DNA from: Candidatus Amulumruptor caecigallinarius
GTDB lineage: Bacteria > Bacteroidota > Bacteroidia > Bacteroidales > Muribaculaceae
DNA length: 40,995 nt
Direction of reading: 5' to 3'
Assembly: GCA_023665575.1 (NCBI GenBank)
Contig: JAMPDQ010000016.1
Location: 1 to 40,995 of the forward strand
The translations under genes and the position numbers were made by a program. Shown here piece by piece: positions 23,743-34,031 of this stretch; position 1 is the stretch's first letter; the number at the start of each line of letters is the position of its first letter. The notes under the pieces were generated by a model. It made no database searches, was not told where the DNA came from, and saw only the letters and a program-made list of their open reading frames with translations.

Positions 23743-26700
23743 TGAGTTTTATCAGTTTGAAAAAAACAGTGATATTGGTGGCAGTATTCGTAACAGTGCT
23801 GCTTGCCACTCTTATTGCCTCTCCTCAATATTACAAAAGTCAGTTGAATCCGCCGCCGCCACCGATGGAACCAACTATCCCTTCCACTTCTTCTACGGGA
23901 TATATTCCCGCTGATACAGTGGAGCTTCCGGCAAGTCTTCAACCCACAATCCCTGCTACGATGGATGATTATACCAACAGGGAATTTGCCGCCGACTTGC
24001 GCACACCCTCCAATATTAAGACAGAAGCTGTATATGATCCGACATCAGGCATGTATGTGATTCGCACCTTGCTCGGCGACAGGGAAATAGTCACACCCTA
24101 CATGATGACCGCCGAACAATACAACAACATGGTGATGCGCAAGGATATGTACAGCTATTTTCATGAGCGCAATCAGGAATCTTACGAGAAAAAAGATAAA
24201 GAGCCTTTCAACATCTTTGACATGAATTTCTCGCTCGGGCCATTGGAAAAAGTGTTCGGCCCCGGCGGTGTGCGATTGCAGACACAAGGCTCAGTGCAGA
24301 TCTCAATGGGCATAAAAAGCAATTTCACCGATAATCCCGCACTTTCGGAGAAAAATCGCAGGAAAACATTTTTTGACTTCGACCAAAAGATTCAGGCTTC
24401 GGTGAATGCATCGGTTGGTGATAAGATGAAGTTCAATATGAACTATAACACTGATGCCACGTTCGCTTTCGACTCGCAGAATCTCAAACTGCAATATGAA
24501 GGGAAAGAGGATGAAATCATAAAAAATATAGAGGCCGGTAATGTCAGTATGACAACCGGTTCGAGCCTTATACGAGGCGGAACATCGCTCTTCGGTATCA
24601 AGGCTAAGTTGCAGTTTGGCAAGCTGACCCTTACCGGACTCGTTTCGCAACAGAATTCCGAGTCAAAAACGGTCAACACATCCGGTGGCGTTCAGTCAAC
24701 AAAATTCAGCATAAAAATCGATGAATATGATGCCAACAGGCACTTTTTCCTGTCACAATATTTTTATGAAAATTACGACAGATTTGCAGCGCGCCTGCCG
24801 CATGTGGCATCCGGAATTCAGATTACACGAGTAGAGGTGTGGATTACCAACAAAAACAGCAATTTCAATGAATCGCGCAACTTTGTGGGCTTCATGGATC
24901 TCGCTGAGAATAAAAATCTTGCCAACAACTACTGGATACCGAACACATCTTTTGACAATCCGTCAAACCAATCAAACAATCTGCTTGAGGTAATTAAGAA
25001 CGAATATCCCGGTGCACGCAATATTAACACCGTGACTCAGGCTCTAGAGCCGCTCAAGGCTTTTGGCATTGAGGGCGGGCGCGATTATGAAAAAGTGGAA
25101 AGCGCGCGACTACTCCGTGAAAGCGAATATACACTCAATCCGACTCTCGGATATATAAGCCTGAAATCCGCGCTTAATACTGATGAGGTTCTGGCAGTAG
25201 CTTATGAATACACTTATAATGGCAAGGTGTATCAGGTGGGAGAGTTCTCAAGCGATGTCACTACCACATCAGAATCACTCTATCTGAAAATGTTGCGTGC
25301 CACAACTATATCACCGCATCTCCCCATGTGGCGGCTTATGATGAAGAATGTATATGCTCTTGGTGCCTATCAGCTCACGAGCAATAAATTCAAAATGAAC
25401 ATCAAATATCTCAGCGACACAACAGGCACGGAAATCACATATCTCCCCGTCGGGAATATCGCCAACAAGCCGTTGCTCCAGGTGATGAATCTTGACCGTC
25501 TTGACTCTAACCGGGAATCGAATTCCGATGGTTTCTTTGATTATATAGAGGGATACACTGTGCAGTCGCAGTCGGGAAAGATTATTTTTCCGGTTGTCGA
25601 GCCTTTCGGCCAATATCTTGAAGACAAAATAGGCAATCCGGCAATCGCCGCCCAATATGTATATAAAGAACTGTATGACTCCACACTTGTTGTGGCAAGA
25701 CAGTTTGCCGACAAAAACAAATACTCTCTTGTCGGAGAATACCAAGCCTCGAATGGCGCTACAATCCGACTTAACGCCATGAATGTGCCACGTGGCTCTG
25801 TAGTGGTAATGGCCGGAGGTGTGGTGCTTACAGAAAATAGTGATTACACCGTGGATTATTCCATGGGTATTGTCACCATCACAAATCAAAGCATTATTGA
25901 TTCCGGCACAAATGTGAGTGTGACGCTCGAAAATCAGTCGCTTTTCTCCATGCAGAGAAAGACGCTCCTCGGGCTTGATGCACAATATCAGTTCAACAAG
26001 GACTTATCGTTTGGCGGAACGTTGCTGCACTTCTCTGAAAAGGCGCTTACTGAAAAAGTAAACATTGGTGAAGAGGTGATCAACAACACTATGTGGGGTG
26101 TGAATCTCTCTTACCACAAGGATTTCATGTGGCTCACCAACCTGCTCAACAAAGTTCCGACGATTAATGCCTCCGCACCATCCACATTCAGTTTGAATGC
26201 GGAGTTCGCCCAGCTTGTTCCACACAAACAGAGCGTGGGGTCGTCAGAAGGCTCAAGCTATATTGATGACTTCGAGGCTTCGCAGACCGGAGTGGATCTG
26301 CGCTCTCCTTATTCATGGTTCTTGGCATCAACTCCCTATGATCCGGGACCAAACGCACTCTTCCCGGAGGCAGCATTGTCAAATGATGTGGCATATGGTA
26401 AAAACAGAGCTCTTCTCGCCTGGTATTATATTGATCGCGCATGGACAATGCGTAATTCCAACTATCTTCCGGGATATCTGAAAAATGACCCTCATCAGAT
26501 GTCGAATCCATATGTGCGGGAAGTGACAGTGAACGAGCTGTTCCCATATCGTGATCTGGCATATGGTGAGGCCAACTGGATTCAGACACTCAATCTCTCA
26601 TTCTATCCGCGCGAGCGCGGTCCATACAACCTGGACGCCACCAATATCGATGAGAGCGGCAACCTGTTAAATCCGGAGAAACGCTGGGGTGGTATCATGC

Positions 26701-29700
26701 GCAAAATGGACAATACCAATTTTGAAAGCTCCAATGTGGAATATTTGCAATTCTGGATGATGGATCCATTCCTTGATGCCGAAAATCACAACCGTGAAGG
26801 TGGAGACCTCTATTTCAATTTCGGAGAAATAAGTGAGGATATTCTGAAGGATGGAATGAAGAGTTATGAGAACGGACTCCCGGTTGACGGCAATTATGAT
26901 TTCATCACTGAAACGAATTGGGGACGTGTGTCTCGTCAGAACTCTCTGACCTACGCTTTCGATAACACTTCCAACGCACGATTGCTACAGGATGTGGGTC
27001 TTGACGGACTTCCCAATGACGACGAGTTCACATATCCCTCTTATAAAAATTATCTCGACCAACTGCGCATGAAACTTTCATCCGCAACAATCGCAGAGAT
27101 GCAGGATAATCCTTTCTCACCGTTCAGTGACCCGGCCGGAGATAATTATCATTTTTATCGTTCCAACTATTATGACGAAACAAAGGCCGGAATCCTTGAA
27201 CGCTACAAACGCTACAACGGAGTGGAGGGCAACTCGCTTTCTGCCGGCGATTCATCAAATCCGCAGTATCAGTCAGCACGCTCTGTGCCCGATGTAGAAG
27301 ATATCAATCAGGACAACACTCTCAACGAATATGAGAGATATTTCCAATATAAAGTGTCAATCCGCCCTGAAGACCTCGAAGTGGGTAAGAACTATGTAAC
27401 CGACAAACAGGTGTCGCAGGTCAGCACTCCGGAAGGACCGCAAACTGTGGTGTGGTATCAATTCAAGGTGCCTCTGAGTGCCCCGGAAAAAGTAGTGGGA
27501 AATATCAATGATTTCACCACTGTGAGATTCGCGCGAATGTTCATGACAGGATTCAAGGAGGTGACTCACTTGCGTTTTGCCACTCTTGAGCTTGTTAGAG
27601 GAGAATGGCGTGACTATAAATTCAATCTCAACTCACGCAATGATTCTCCTGCCGAGGGCGAGCTTGACATGACTGTGGTAAATATCGAAGAGAACTCCGG
27701 AAGAACTCCTGTGAACTATGTTCTCCCTCCCGGAGTGAGCCGTGTGCAAGACCCCGGAGCAGCTCAGGCCACCCAGCTTAATGAGCAGTCGCTTTCACTC
27801 ACATTGAAAGGAATCCGTCCGGGAGATGCTCGCGGAATTTACAAAAACACACAGATGGATTTGCGAATTTACAAGCGAATCCAGATGTGGGTGCATGCCG
27901 AAGCACTTATAGATAACACCACAAATCTGAGAAACGGCGACTTCTCTCTTTTCATCCGGCTCGGGTCAGATGTTAAGAATAACTATTACGAGTATGAACT
28001 TCCTCTTGATTTGACACCTCCCGGACGCTATAACAATTTCAACAGCAACGACCGCGCCATGGTGTGGCCTATGTCGAATTTCCTGGATGTGCCACTCGAC
28101 CTTCTCACTTCTGTGAAAACAGAAAGAAACCGTGAGCGGGCAAATCATACGGAAGGAGTGGGATATAATCAGTTGTATTCAATCCATGACCCCAACAATG
28201 AGCATAACTCTGCCGCTGTGATGGGAAATCCGAGTCTTAGCGATGTGCGTGTCATGCTTATTGGTGTGCGCAACCGATCTAACAGCACAAAAGATGGAAC
28301 GGTATGGATTAATGAGCTTAAGGTAACCGAATTCAATGAGAGCGGTGGCTGGGCTCTGAATGCAAATGCATCACTTTCTCTCTCTGATGTGGCAATGGTG
28401 AATTTCAGCTACCATCGGGAAACTGACGGCTTCGGAAGTGTGGATCAGGGTTTGTCGCAACGACGTCTTGACACTTACGACCAGTATAACCTGGTTGTGC
28501 AGGGAGATATAGGTAAAGTGGTGCCTGAAAAAATCAAGCTCTCCGCCCCGATCTATTATGCTCGTTCGCAAGAGACACTTACCCCAAAATATAATCCTCT
28601 TGACCAGGATATTCTGCTGAAGGACGCTCTTAATGCCGCCGGTTCCAAGGCTGAGGAAGATTCGATTAAATCTTACGCTATAACAAAGAAAACCACCGAG
28701 AGCTTCTCTTTGTCAAACATGCGGTTTAATGTCAGCAGCAAGAATCCGATGCCGTGGGATCCGGCCAACTTCACACTGGCTTTTTCATTCAATAAGCAGC
28801 GAAACACTGATCCGACTACCGAATATCAGCACACCAATGATTACCGTGGTTCATTCCAGTATTCATATAGCCCGTATGTGAAGGGATTGCGCCCTTTCAG
28901 CTGGATTAAAGGCAAGAGCAAAACTGCCAAATTCTTCCGAGAGTGGGAGCTGAACTGGCTTTTCAATAATCTGACATTCTACACATCGATGCATCGTTAC
29001 TATTACGAAGAGCAAACCAGAAGCGAGGTGGATGTTGATTTCAAAATGCCGGTGCAGGTGAGCAAGAACTGGACCTGGGACCGTCAGCTGAGTCTTACAT
29101 GGAATCTGACAAAATCGCTTAATTTCTCATTCGCAAGCAACACCACTGCGCGAATTGAAGAAACAGTAGGTGCTGTTAACAAAAAGCTCTTCCCCGATCA
29201 ATATCGTGCCTGGAAAGACACAGTGATGCAATCGCTCAGACACATGGGCACTCCATGGAATTATAACCAGACATTTACGGCTACATATCGCGCACCATTC
29301 AATAAAATTCCCGTGCTCGATTATCTCACCGGGTCTGTGACCTATAACTCTGTTTACCGTTGGGACAAGGGAGCAACGGTAGATGATTTGTATCTCGGAA
29401 ACTCTATTCAGAACCAAACATCATGGAATGCTGATGCACGACTGAATTTTGAAACGCTTTTCAACAAGTCAAAATATCTGCAAAAAATCAACAAACGATT
29501 CTCGAAAAGTTCTACTTCTCGCAATAACAACAGTAATAACAAGAAAAACAAAAATAAAAAAGAGAAAGAGAACAAAGCCAAACGCTTTGAGCGAGCAATT
29601 ACACTTTCCGACACTGCAACCACAATCAAGCATAATCTTAACAATAAGAAGATTCGGTTTGCAGCGCGCGAAGATGGTAAAATAGTGAAAATCAATTATA

Positions 29701-31235
29701 AGGTGATTGATGCCAACACTATTCAAATCACTGATACGGGAGCAAGGAATCTTGCCATAACAATCACCGAGGTGAAAAAGAATCAGAAAAATTTCACAAG
29801 CGAGTTCACCGAACATGCTCTTCGATTCCTGATGATGCCGAGGTCGCTTTCGTTCAGATGGAGAGATGCACATTCACTTAATCTTCCTCTTTACTCTCCG
29901 AACATAGGAAATGTGTTTGGCCAGTCAATGAGCTATGGACCCATGGCCCCCGGTCTTGATTTTGCATTCGGTTTTTATGGCAAGGATTATGTGGATCGCG
30001 CCCTTGAACGCGACTGGCTCATTACGAATTCCGAGCAGGTTTCTCCCGCATTGTGGACACGCAGCAAGGAATTCAATTTCGAACTTACGCTGGAACCAAT
30101 AAAGGGATTGAAAATCCTTCTAACCTCCAATCTTACTGATTCGCGCACTGAGCAGATGCAGTTTATGTATTCCGGCATGCCGACGGCATATTCAGGATCA
30201 TACGTGCGCACTGCATGGGCTCTTTCATCGGCAATGCGCAATTCGAAAGCTGATGACGGGTATGCTTCGGCGGCCTTCAGCAAATTCCTTGAATATATTC
30301 CGAAAATCGCAGAGCGTATTGAAGCTCAATATGCCGGTACTAATTATCCCCGCGGAGGATTCTTCGAAGGAAACCCTCTTGCAGGCACACCTTATAATCC
30401 CGGCGAAGGCAAAGTGAGCCAGACAAGCGCAGATGTGCTCATTCCGGCATTTCTCGCTGCCTACACAGGGCAGAATCCCGACAAGATGTCGCTCGAACAT
30501 TTCCCCGGCCTTGAATCGATGCGTCCTAACTGGAGAGTCACTTACGACGGACTGATAAATCTTGGGAACATGCGGAAATGGTTCAAATCGTTTGTGCTTT
30601 CCCACGCATATCAGTGCACCTATCAGATTGGATCCTACTCAAGCTTCATGAACTGGGTAGGCACTGATGGTGCGGGCAATGGAATGGGTTATATACTCAA
30701 CGAGCAAACTCAGTCTCCGGTGCCATCTTCCAGATATAATATTCCGTCTGTAACAATTACTGAGAAATTTGCACCCCTTCTCGGTGTAAAGTTCACACTT
30801 TTCAACGACATAACATTTAATGCCGAATATCGCGACTCTCGCACGCTCAGCCTGAACACATCCGCAGGACAGCTTGTGGAAACCAACAGCAAGCAGCTTG
30901 CAATAGGTGCGGGCTATAAGATTGCCAATTTCAACAAGATTCTCAAGATAGGAGGCAAACAGGGAACCGTTTCTAACGACCTTACACTAAATCTTGATTT
31001 CTCATGGTCGAATAATCAGTCGCTTATACGCCGTATTGAGACTGCCTATACGCAGGCCACACAAGGCACATCCACATTCAGTGTGAACTTTATGGCAAGC
31101 TATATTCTCAGCAAAAGAATCACGCTCTCCGCATTTTTCGATCATCAGACCAATACACCGCTTGTGTCGAATGCGTCTTACCCGACAAGCAACTCCAATT
31201 ATGGCATTGCTGTGAATGTGTCGCTCGCACGTTAA
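23742..31235 (+). CDS. sprA: T9SS translocon protein SprA/Sov (2497 aa)
   Basis: The giant outer-membrane beta-barrel that forms the type IX secretion conduit. An N-terminal export signal (ILVAVFVTVLLATLIASP) and a proline-rich segment (LNPPPPPMEP) are followed by alternating periplasmic and barrel segments typical of SprA, e.g. KMKFNMNYNTDATFAFDSQN, SRLLRESEY-type and YIDDFEASQTGVDLRSPYSW, and a C-terminal amphipathic region ending in short strands (GIAVNVSLAR). Length (about 2400-2500 aa) is as expected for the family. Residues ~1915-1945 are a low-complexity Asn/Lys-rich linker (RNNNSNNKKNKNKKEKENK) encoded by an A-rich tract. It is coupled to ruvA by a one-base overlap and followed by an A-type repeat end and a new promoter, so the operon may break at 31235. 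Confidence 0.95.
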   Translation: MSFISLKKTVILVAVFVTVLLATLIASPQYYKSQLNPPPPPMEPTIPSTSSTGYIPADTVELPASLQPTIPATMDDYTNREFAADLRTPSNIKTEAVYDPTSGMYVIRTLLGDREIVTPYMMTAEQYNNMVMRKDMYSYFHERNQESYEKKDKEPFNIFDMNFSLGPLEKVFGPGGVRLQTQGSVQISMGIKSNFTDNPALSEKNRRKTFFDFDQKIQASVNASVGDKMKFNMNYNTDATFAFDSQNLKLQYEGKEDEIIKNIEAGNVSMTTGSSLIRGGTSLFGIKAKLQFGKLTLTGLVSQQNSESKTVNTSGGVQSTKFSIKIDEYDANRHFFLSQYFYENYDRFAARLPHVASGIQITRVEVWITNKNSNFNESRNFVGFMDLAENKNLANNYWIPNTSFDNPSNQSNNLLEVIKNEYPGARNINTVTQALEPLKAFGIEGGRDYEKVESARLLRESEYTLNPTLGYISLKSALNTDEVLAVAYEYTYNGKVYQVGEFSSDVTTTSESLYLKMLRATTISPHLPMWRLMMKNVYALGAYQLTSNKFKMNIKYLSDTTGTEITYLPVGNIANKPLLQVMNLDRLDSNRESNSDGFFDYIEGYTVQSQSGKIIFPVVEPFGQYLEDKIGNPAIAAQYVYKELYDSTLVVARQFADKNKYSLVGEYQASNGATIRLNAMNVPRGSVVVMAGGVVLTENSDYTVDYSMGIVTITNQSIIDSGTNVSVTLENQSLFSMQRKTLLGLDAQYQFNKDLSFGGTLLHFSEKALTEKVNIGEEVINNTMWGVNLSYHKDFMWLTNLLNKVPTINASAPSTFSLNAEFAQLVPHKQSVGSSEGSSYIDDFEASQTGVDLRSPYSWFLASTPYDPGPNALFPEAALSNDVAYGKNRALLAWYYIDRAWTMRNSNYLPGYLKNDPHQMSNPYVREVTVNELFPYRDLAYGEANWIQTLNLSFYPRERGPYNLDATNIDESGNLLNPEKRWGGIMRKMDNTNFESSNVEYLQFWMMDPFLDAENHNREGGDLYFNFGEISEDILKDGMKSYENGLPVDGNYDFITETNWGRVSRQNSLTYAFDNTSNARLLQDVGLDGLPNDDEFTYPSYKNYLDQLRMKLSSATIAEMQDNPFSPFSDPAGDNYHFYRSNYYDETKAGILERYKRYNGVEGNSLSAGDSSNPQYQSARSVPDVEDINQDNTLNEYERYFQYKVSIRPEDLEVGKNYVTDKQVSQVSTPEGPQTVVWYQFKVPLSAPEKVVGNINDFTTVRFARMFMTGFKEVTHLRFATLELVRGEWRDYKFNLNSRNDSPAEGELDMTVVNIEENSGRTPVNYVLPPGVSRVQDPGAAQATQLNEQSLSLTLKGIRPGDARGIYKNTQMDLRIYKRIQMWVHAEALIDNTTNLRNGDFSLFIRLGSDVKNNYYEYELPLDLTPPGRYNNFNSNDRAMVWPMSNFLDVPLDLLTSVKTERNRERANHTEGVGYNQLYSIHDPNNEHNSAAVMGNPSLSDVRVMLIGVRNRSNSTKDGTVWINELKVTEFNESGGWALNANASLSLSDVAMVNFSYHRETDGFGSVDQGLSQRRLDTYDQYNLVVQGDIGKVVPEKIKLSAPIYYARSQETLTPKYNPLDQDILLKDALNAAGSKAEEDSIKSYAITKKTTESFSLSNMRFNVSSKNPMPWDPANFTLAFSFNKQRNTDPTTEYQHTNDYRGSFQYSYSPYVKGLRPFSWIKGKSKTAKFFREWELNWLFNNLTFYTSMHRYYYEEQTRSEVDVDFKMPVQVSKNWTWDRQLSLTWNLTKSLNFSFASNTTARIEETVGAVNKKLFPDQYRAWKDTVMQSLRHMGTPWNYNQTFTATYRAPFNKIPVLDYLTGSVTYNSVYRWDKGATVDDLYLGNSIQNQTSWNADARLNFETLFNKSKYLQKINKRFSKSSTSRNNNSNNKKNKNKKEKENKAKRFERAITLSDTATTIKHNLNNKKIRFAAREDGKIVKINYKVIDANTIQITDTGARNLAITITEVKKNQKNFTSEFTEHALRFLMMPRSLSFRWRDAHSLNLPLYSPNIGNVFGQSMSYGPMAPGLDFAFGFYGKDYVDRALERDWLITNSEQVSPALWTRSKEFNFELTLEPIKGLKILLTSNLTDSRTEQMQFMYSGMPTAYSGSYVRTAWALSSAMRNSKADDGYASAAFSKFLEYIPKIAERIEAQYAGTNYPRGGFFEGNPLAGTPYNPGEGKVSQTSADVLIPAFLAAYTGQNPDKMSLEHFPGLESMRPNWRVTYDGLINLGNMRKWFKSFVLSHAYQCTYQIGSYSSFMNWVGTDGAGNGMGYILNEQTQSPVPSSRYNIPSVTITEKFAPLLGVKFTLFNDITFNAEYRDSRTLSLNTSAGQLVETNSKQLAIGAGYKIANFNKILKIGGKQGTVSNDLTLNLDFSWSNNQSLIRRIETAYTQATQGTSTFSVNFMASYILSKRITLSAFFDHQTNTPLVSNASYPTSNSNYGIAVNVSLAR

Positions 31236-31258
31236 ACATGTCGATTACACATTGAAGT

Positions 31259-31334
31259 GAAACACCCGGTTATGCTACCTATTCTGCCAAGCACGCGGCC
31301 TCTGATGTTGAATTTTTAATAAGACAGTCTCTTG
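31259..31334. repeat. A-type repeat right half between sprA and the LysM gene
   Basis: The right end, reverse complemented, reads AAGAGACTGTCTTATTAAAA and continues TTCAACATCAGAGGCCGCGTGC, similar to the interior of other A-type copies. Farther in, GCAGAATAGGTAGCATAACC resembles the shared core region. No left end is seen before the sprA stop, so this is a half element. Confidence 0.55.
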
Positions 31335-31350
31335 GTTGGGAAATATTTTG

Positions 31351-31358
31351 TAAATTTG
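31351..31358 (+). promoter_or_regulatory. -7 box of the LysM-protein gene
   Basis: A perfect TAAATTTG box, placing transcription start near 31364 and a leader of about 20 nt before ATG 31384. The TTG at 31332-31334, in the A-type repeat end, is 16 nt upstream and is the best, though short-spaced, -33 candidate. Confidence 0.6.
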
Positions 31359-31383
31359 TCTATTATTCTAAAAAATACTTGAA

Positions 31384-33342
31384 ATGAGTAGGATTCAGAA
31401 TGTCATCATTTGCTCGGCATTATCGGCATCTGCAGTTGCTGTGCCGCTGATTGCGGCTGATGTGAATCTGCCGATAGTTGAAATACTCGGGTCTAAATAT
31501 TATCTCTATGAGGCAAAAAAGGGAGACACCCTTTTCGGAATTGCGCGTGAATTCAATTGGGATGACGCCACACTTCAGAAATTAAATCCCTCATCAGTGT
31601 CTCCATTAAAGAAAGGGGTAAAGATTTATTATCCGGTGCCGGATGCGGTGCAGAAAAATGCATCCTATGCTGTTAATGCCACAGATGAGGTGGCGCATCG
31701 GGCCGATGTAATATCTCATGTTGTGCGCCATGGAGAAACAATATATAGCATCGCGAAGCTGTATAATGTGAAAGTTGAAGATCTTTACCGACTTAACCCC
31801 AACAGCCGTAACGGAGTGAGCTCAGGTGAGATTCTTAAAATCACTTCCGATAATAACAGCGATGCGTCAAATGGCTACTACACAATAAAAAAAGGCGATA
31901 CCCTTTATAAGGTTGCGAATAAATTCAACACCACTGTGGCTGCCGTGATGCAAGCCAATCCGGGAGTGTCGGAGAGAAACTTCAAGGCCGGTGATGTCAT
32001 AAAGATTCCACCGAGAGGCACGGGGGTTGTAAAAGAGCAGGTTGTGGTGAGAGACACCACTGTCAATGGTTTCATGCTGCACAAAGTTGAGCCGGATGAA
32101 ACTTTGCGTTCAATTGCTCGTAAGAATGATTTGGATGTGGAGCAGCTTAAAGATGTAAATCCGGGAGTGGAATCGGTGAAGAAAAACCAGGTGATTGCAA
32201 TTCCAAAACTGGAAACAACTGAAAAGAGTGTTGAAGAGGTGACGGTTGATCCCCGGGAGCTGTCGCGTGAGGGACGTCTTGAAATTTACGACAGCGTACA
32301 TAATATAGCCGCCTCCGACATAGATTTGCCTTATGTGGTGAAGGTTGGAGTTGTTACGGAGAATTCTTCGGCAAAACGTGATTTGGAATTTGTGAGAGGA
32401 TTCATCACAGGAATTGACCGGTTGAAAAATGAAGATTACAAGATTGAACTGAAGGTCATTGACGGCTCCGAACAGCCCGCGCAGATTATTGCCACACTTG
32501 AGGATTATAACCCAGTTGTAGTGTTCTCAACCAACGACAAAGAATTGCCGGCTTATCTTGCCAAATATGCAAGCGACAACCGCACGTATGTTGTCAATAC
32601 ATTCGATATAAAGAGTGATGCATATAACGACAATGCATATATAATTCAAACACTCGCCCCCTCTCAATATTTCAACGATTCGGAAACGGCTTACATCAAA
32701 GCTGCCAACGAGGGGTATGAGTTGATATTGACAGGTGTTCCGGATGAAAATGACCAATTGGCATCTTCTCTCAGAAAGATATGGCCGGCAAGCAAAGTGA
32801 CCTCAGTAGATGTCTCCTATTTGCCCAACATGCCAATTTCTGACAACGGCAAATACATTTTCTATGGCTATTCTGTAAAAAAACAGGAAATCAGCGACCT
32901 TCTAAATGCAGTGGGCAATATCATCATGGAGCACCCTCTCGCTGAAATTGTGACACTCGGACGTCCGAACTGGATTCTTTATGATGAAGCCCTGAAACAG
33001 GAATTGCATAAATCCAACACTGTGATACCTTCTCGTTTTTATATCAATAAGGACAGCGCGGATACGAAACGCTTTGAGGAAGGATATAAAAATCTGTTCA
33101 AACGCGAACCCTACCGTTCAGTTCCCCTTTATTCCGCATTGGGATATGATTGCTCAATGTATTTTCTGCCTCAACTCGGCAAAAGCAGGGGAGACATGAA
33201 TGCTTTGCGCCCCTCAGTCGAATGTGTTCAGAATGAATTTGACCTGGCGCGCACGAGCAATTGGGGAGGACTAATCAACCAGCCTTCATATCTGGTGAAT
33301 TATACCACATTCGGAACAGTAGAAAAAATTGTGGTGAAATGA
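31384..33342 (+). CDS. LysM-repeat protein fused to a type-I periplasmic-binding-like domain (652 aa)
   Basis: A predicted exported protein. A signal peptide (residues ~1-25) precedes four LysM modules: about 37-82 (YEAKKGDTLFGIAREFNW), 109-153 (VVRHGETIYSIAKLYNV), 163-209 (YTIKKGDTLYKVANKFNT) and 228-273 (HKVEPDETLRSIARKNDL). LysM modules bind peptidoglycan. Residues ~310-640 look like a type-I periplasmic-binding fold: VVKVGVVTENSSAKRDLEF, EDYNPVVVFSTNDKELPAY, YELILTGVPDENDQ and RPNWILYDEALKQE. The combination suggests a cell-wall-anchored ligand sensor or scaffold rather than a free transporter component, as no ABC permease is nearby. It has its own promoter and overlaps the next gene by 4 nt (ATGA), tying it to the PorT-family barrel downstream. 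Confidence 0.85.
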   Translation: MSRIQNVIICSALSASAVAVPLIAADVNLPIVEILGSKYYLYEAKKGDTLFGIAREFNWDDATLQKLNPSSVSPLKKGVKIYYPVPDAVQKNASYAVNATDEVAHRADVISHVVRHGETIYSIAKLYNVKVEDLYRLNPNSRNGVSSGEILKITSDNNSDASNGYYTIKKGDTLYKVANKFNTTVAAVMQANPGVSERNFKAGDVIKIPPRGTGVVKEQVVVRDTTVNGFMLHKVEPDETLRSIARKNDLDVEQLKDVNPGVESVKKNQVIAIPKLETTEKSVEEVTVDPRELSREGRLEIYDSVHNIAASDIDLPYVVKVGVVTENSSAKRDLEFVRGFITGIDRLKNEDYKIELKVIDGSEQPAQIIATLEDYNPVVVFSTNDKELPAYLAKYASDNRTYVVNTFDIKSDAYNDNAYIIQTLAPSQYFNDSETAYIKAANEGYELILTGVPDENDQLASSLRKIWPASKVTSVDVSYLPNMPISDNGKYIFYGYSVKKQEISDLLNAVGNIIMEHPLAEIVTLGRPNWILYDEALKQELHKSNTVIPSRFYINKDSADTKRFEEGYKNLFKREPYRSVPLYSALGYDCSMYFLPQLGKSRGDMNALRPSVECVQNEFDLARTSNWGGLINQPSYLVNYTTFGTVEKIVVK

Positions 33343-34025
33343 AAGGAATCTTCAAAATAATATTTGCAGTTGTCATTATGTCTGTTGTGCCTGTGGCAGG
33401 ATGTTATGCACAATCGCATTATAAATCAAGAATATCAATTGGTGTGCATGGAGGAATCGACATGTCGCAGATTTCATTCACACCGAGTGTGCCGCAGAAA
33501 TTCAATCTCGGATTGAATGCCGGATTGAATTTCCGATATGTGGAGGAAAAACATTTTGGTTTCATTGTTGAAGCGAATTTCGAGCAACGGGGATGGAAAG
33601 AGGATTTTGAAGACCTCGAATATTCATATTCGCGTAAAATCAATTACATCCAGATTCCCTTTTTGGCCCATATCTATTTTGGCAGCCGTTATAAATTTTT
33701 CATCAATGCCGGTCCGTCCGTGAGCTTCAGAATAGGGGAATCGACAAAATCAAATTTTGATTACAGAAATGCCGATACCAACCCGAATCTTGTCAACAGA
33801 AATGTGATTCAGATGAATACGCCGGTTCATCAGAAGGTGGATTATGGCATAACCGGTGGTATAGGAGGGGAGATGAGCCTGACTCCCCGACATTCGGTAT
33901 ATATCGATGCACGTTTTTATTACGGACTTGGAAATGTGCTCAAGTCGGGAAGAACCGATCCCATAAGAGGTTCTAACGCCATGACAATCTCTGTTAGTGT
34001 GGGTTATTGGTTTCGCTTCAAATAA
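33339..34025 (+). CDS. PorT-family outer-membrane beta-barrel protein (228 aa)
   Basis: A predicted 8-stranded outer-membrane barrel of the PorT/OMP_b-brl_2 type. The signal peptide is MKGIFKIIFAVVIMSVV...CYAQ. The mature part shows alternating strands such as SIGVHGGIDMSQISFTPS, GFIVEANFEQRGWKEDF, INYIQIPFLAHIYFG, YKFFINAGPSVSFRIGE and a terminal aromatic ending in Phe (SVSVGYWFRFK). PorT/SprT is a T9SS component in Porphyromonas and Flavobacterium, but this barrel family also has many members outside the system, so the functional link is inferred from the nearby sprA. The start is fixed by the 4-nt ATGA overlap with the LysM gene; cdsA follows 6 nt later. Confidence 0.82.
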   Translation: MKGIFKIIFAVVIMSVVPVAGCYAQSHYKSRISIGVHGGIDMSQISFTPSVPQKFNLGLNAGLNFRYVEEKHFGFIVEANFEQRGWKEDFEDLEYSYSRKINYIQIPFLAHIYFGSRYKFFINAGPSVSFRIGESTKSNFDYRNADTNPNLVNRNVIQMNTPVHQKVDYGITGGIGGEMSLTPRHSVYIDARFYYGLGNVLKSGRTDPIRGSNAMTISVSVGYWFRFK

Positions 34026-34031
34026 TCAGCT

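Noticed and set aside
29449-29685. 78-aa plus-strand frame inside sprA
   Set aside because: It is a shadow of the Lys/Asn-rich segment of SprA in another frame.
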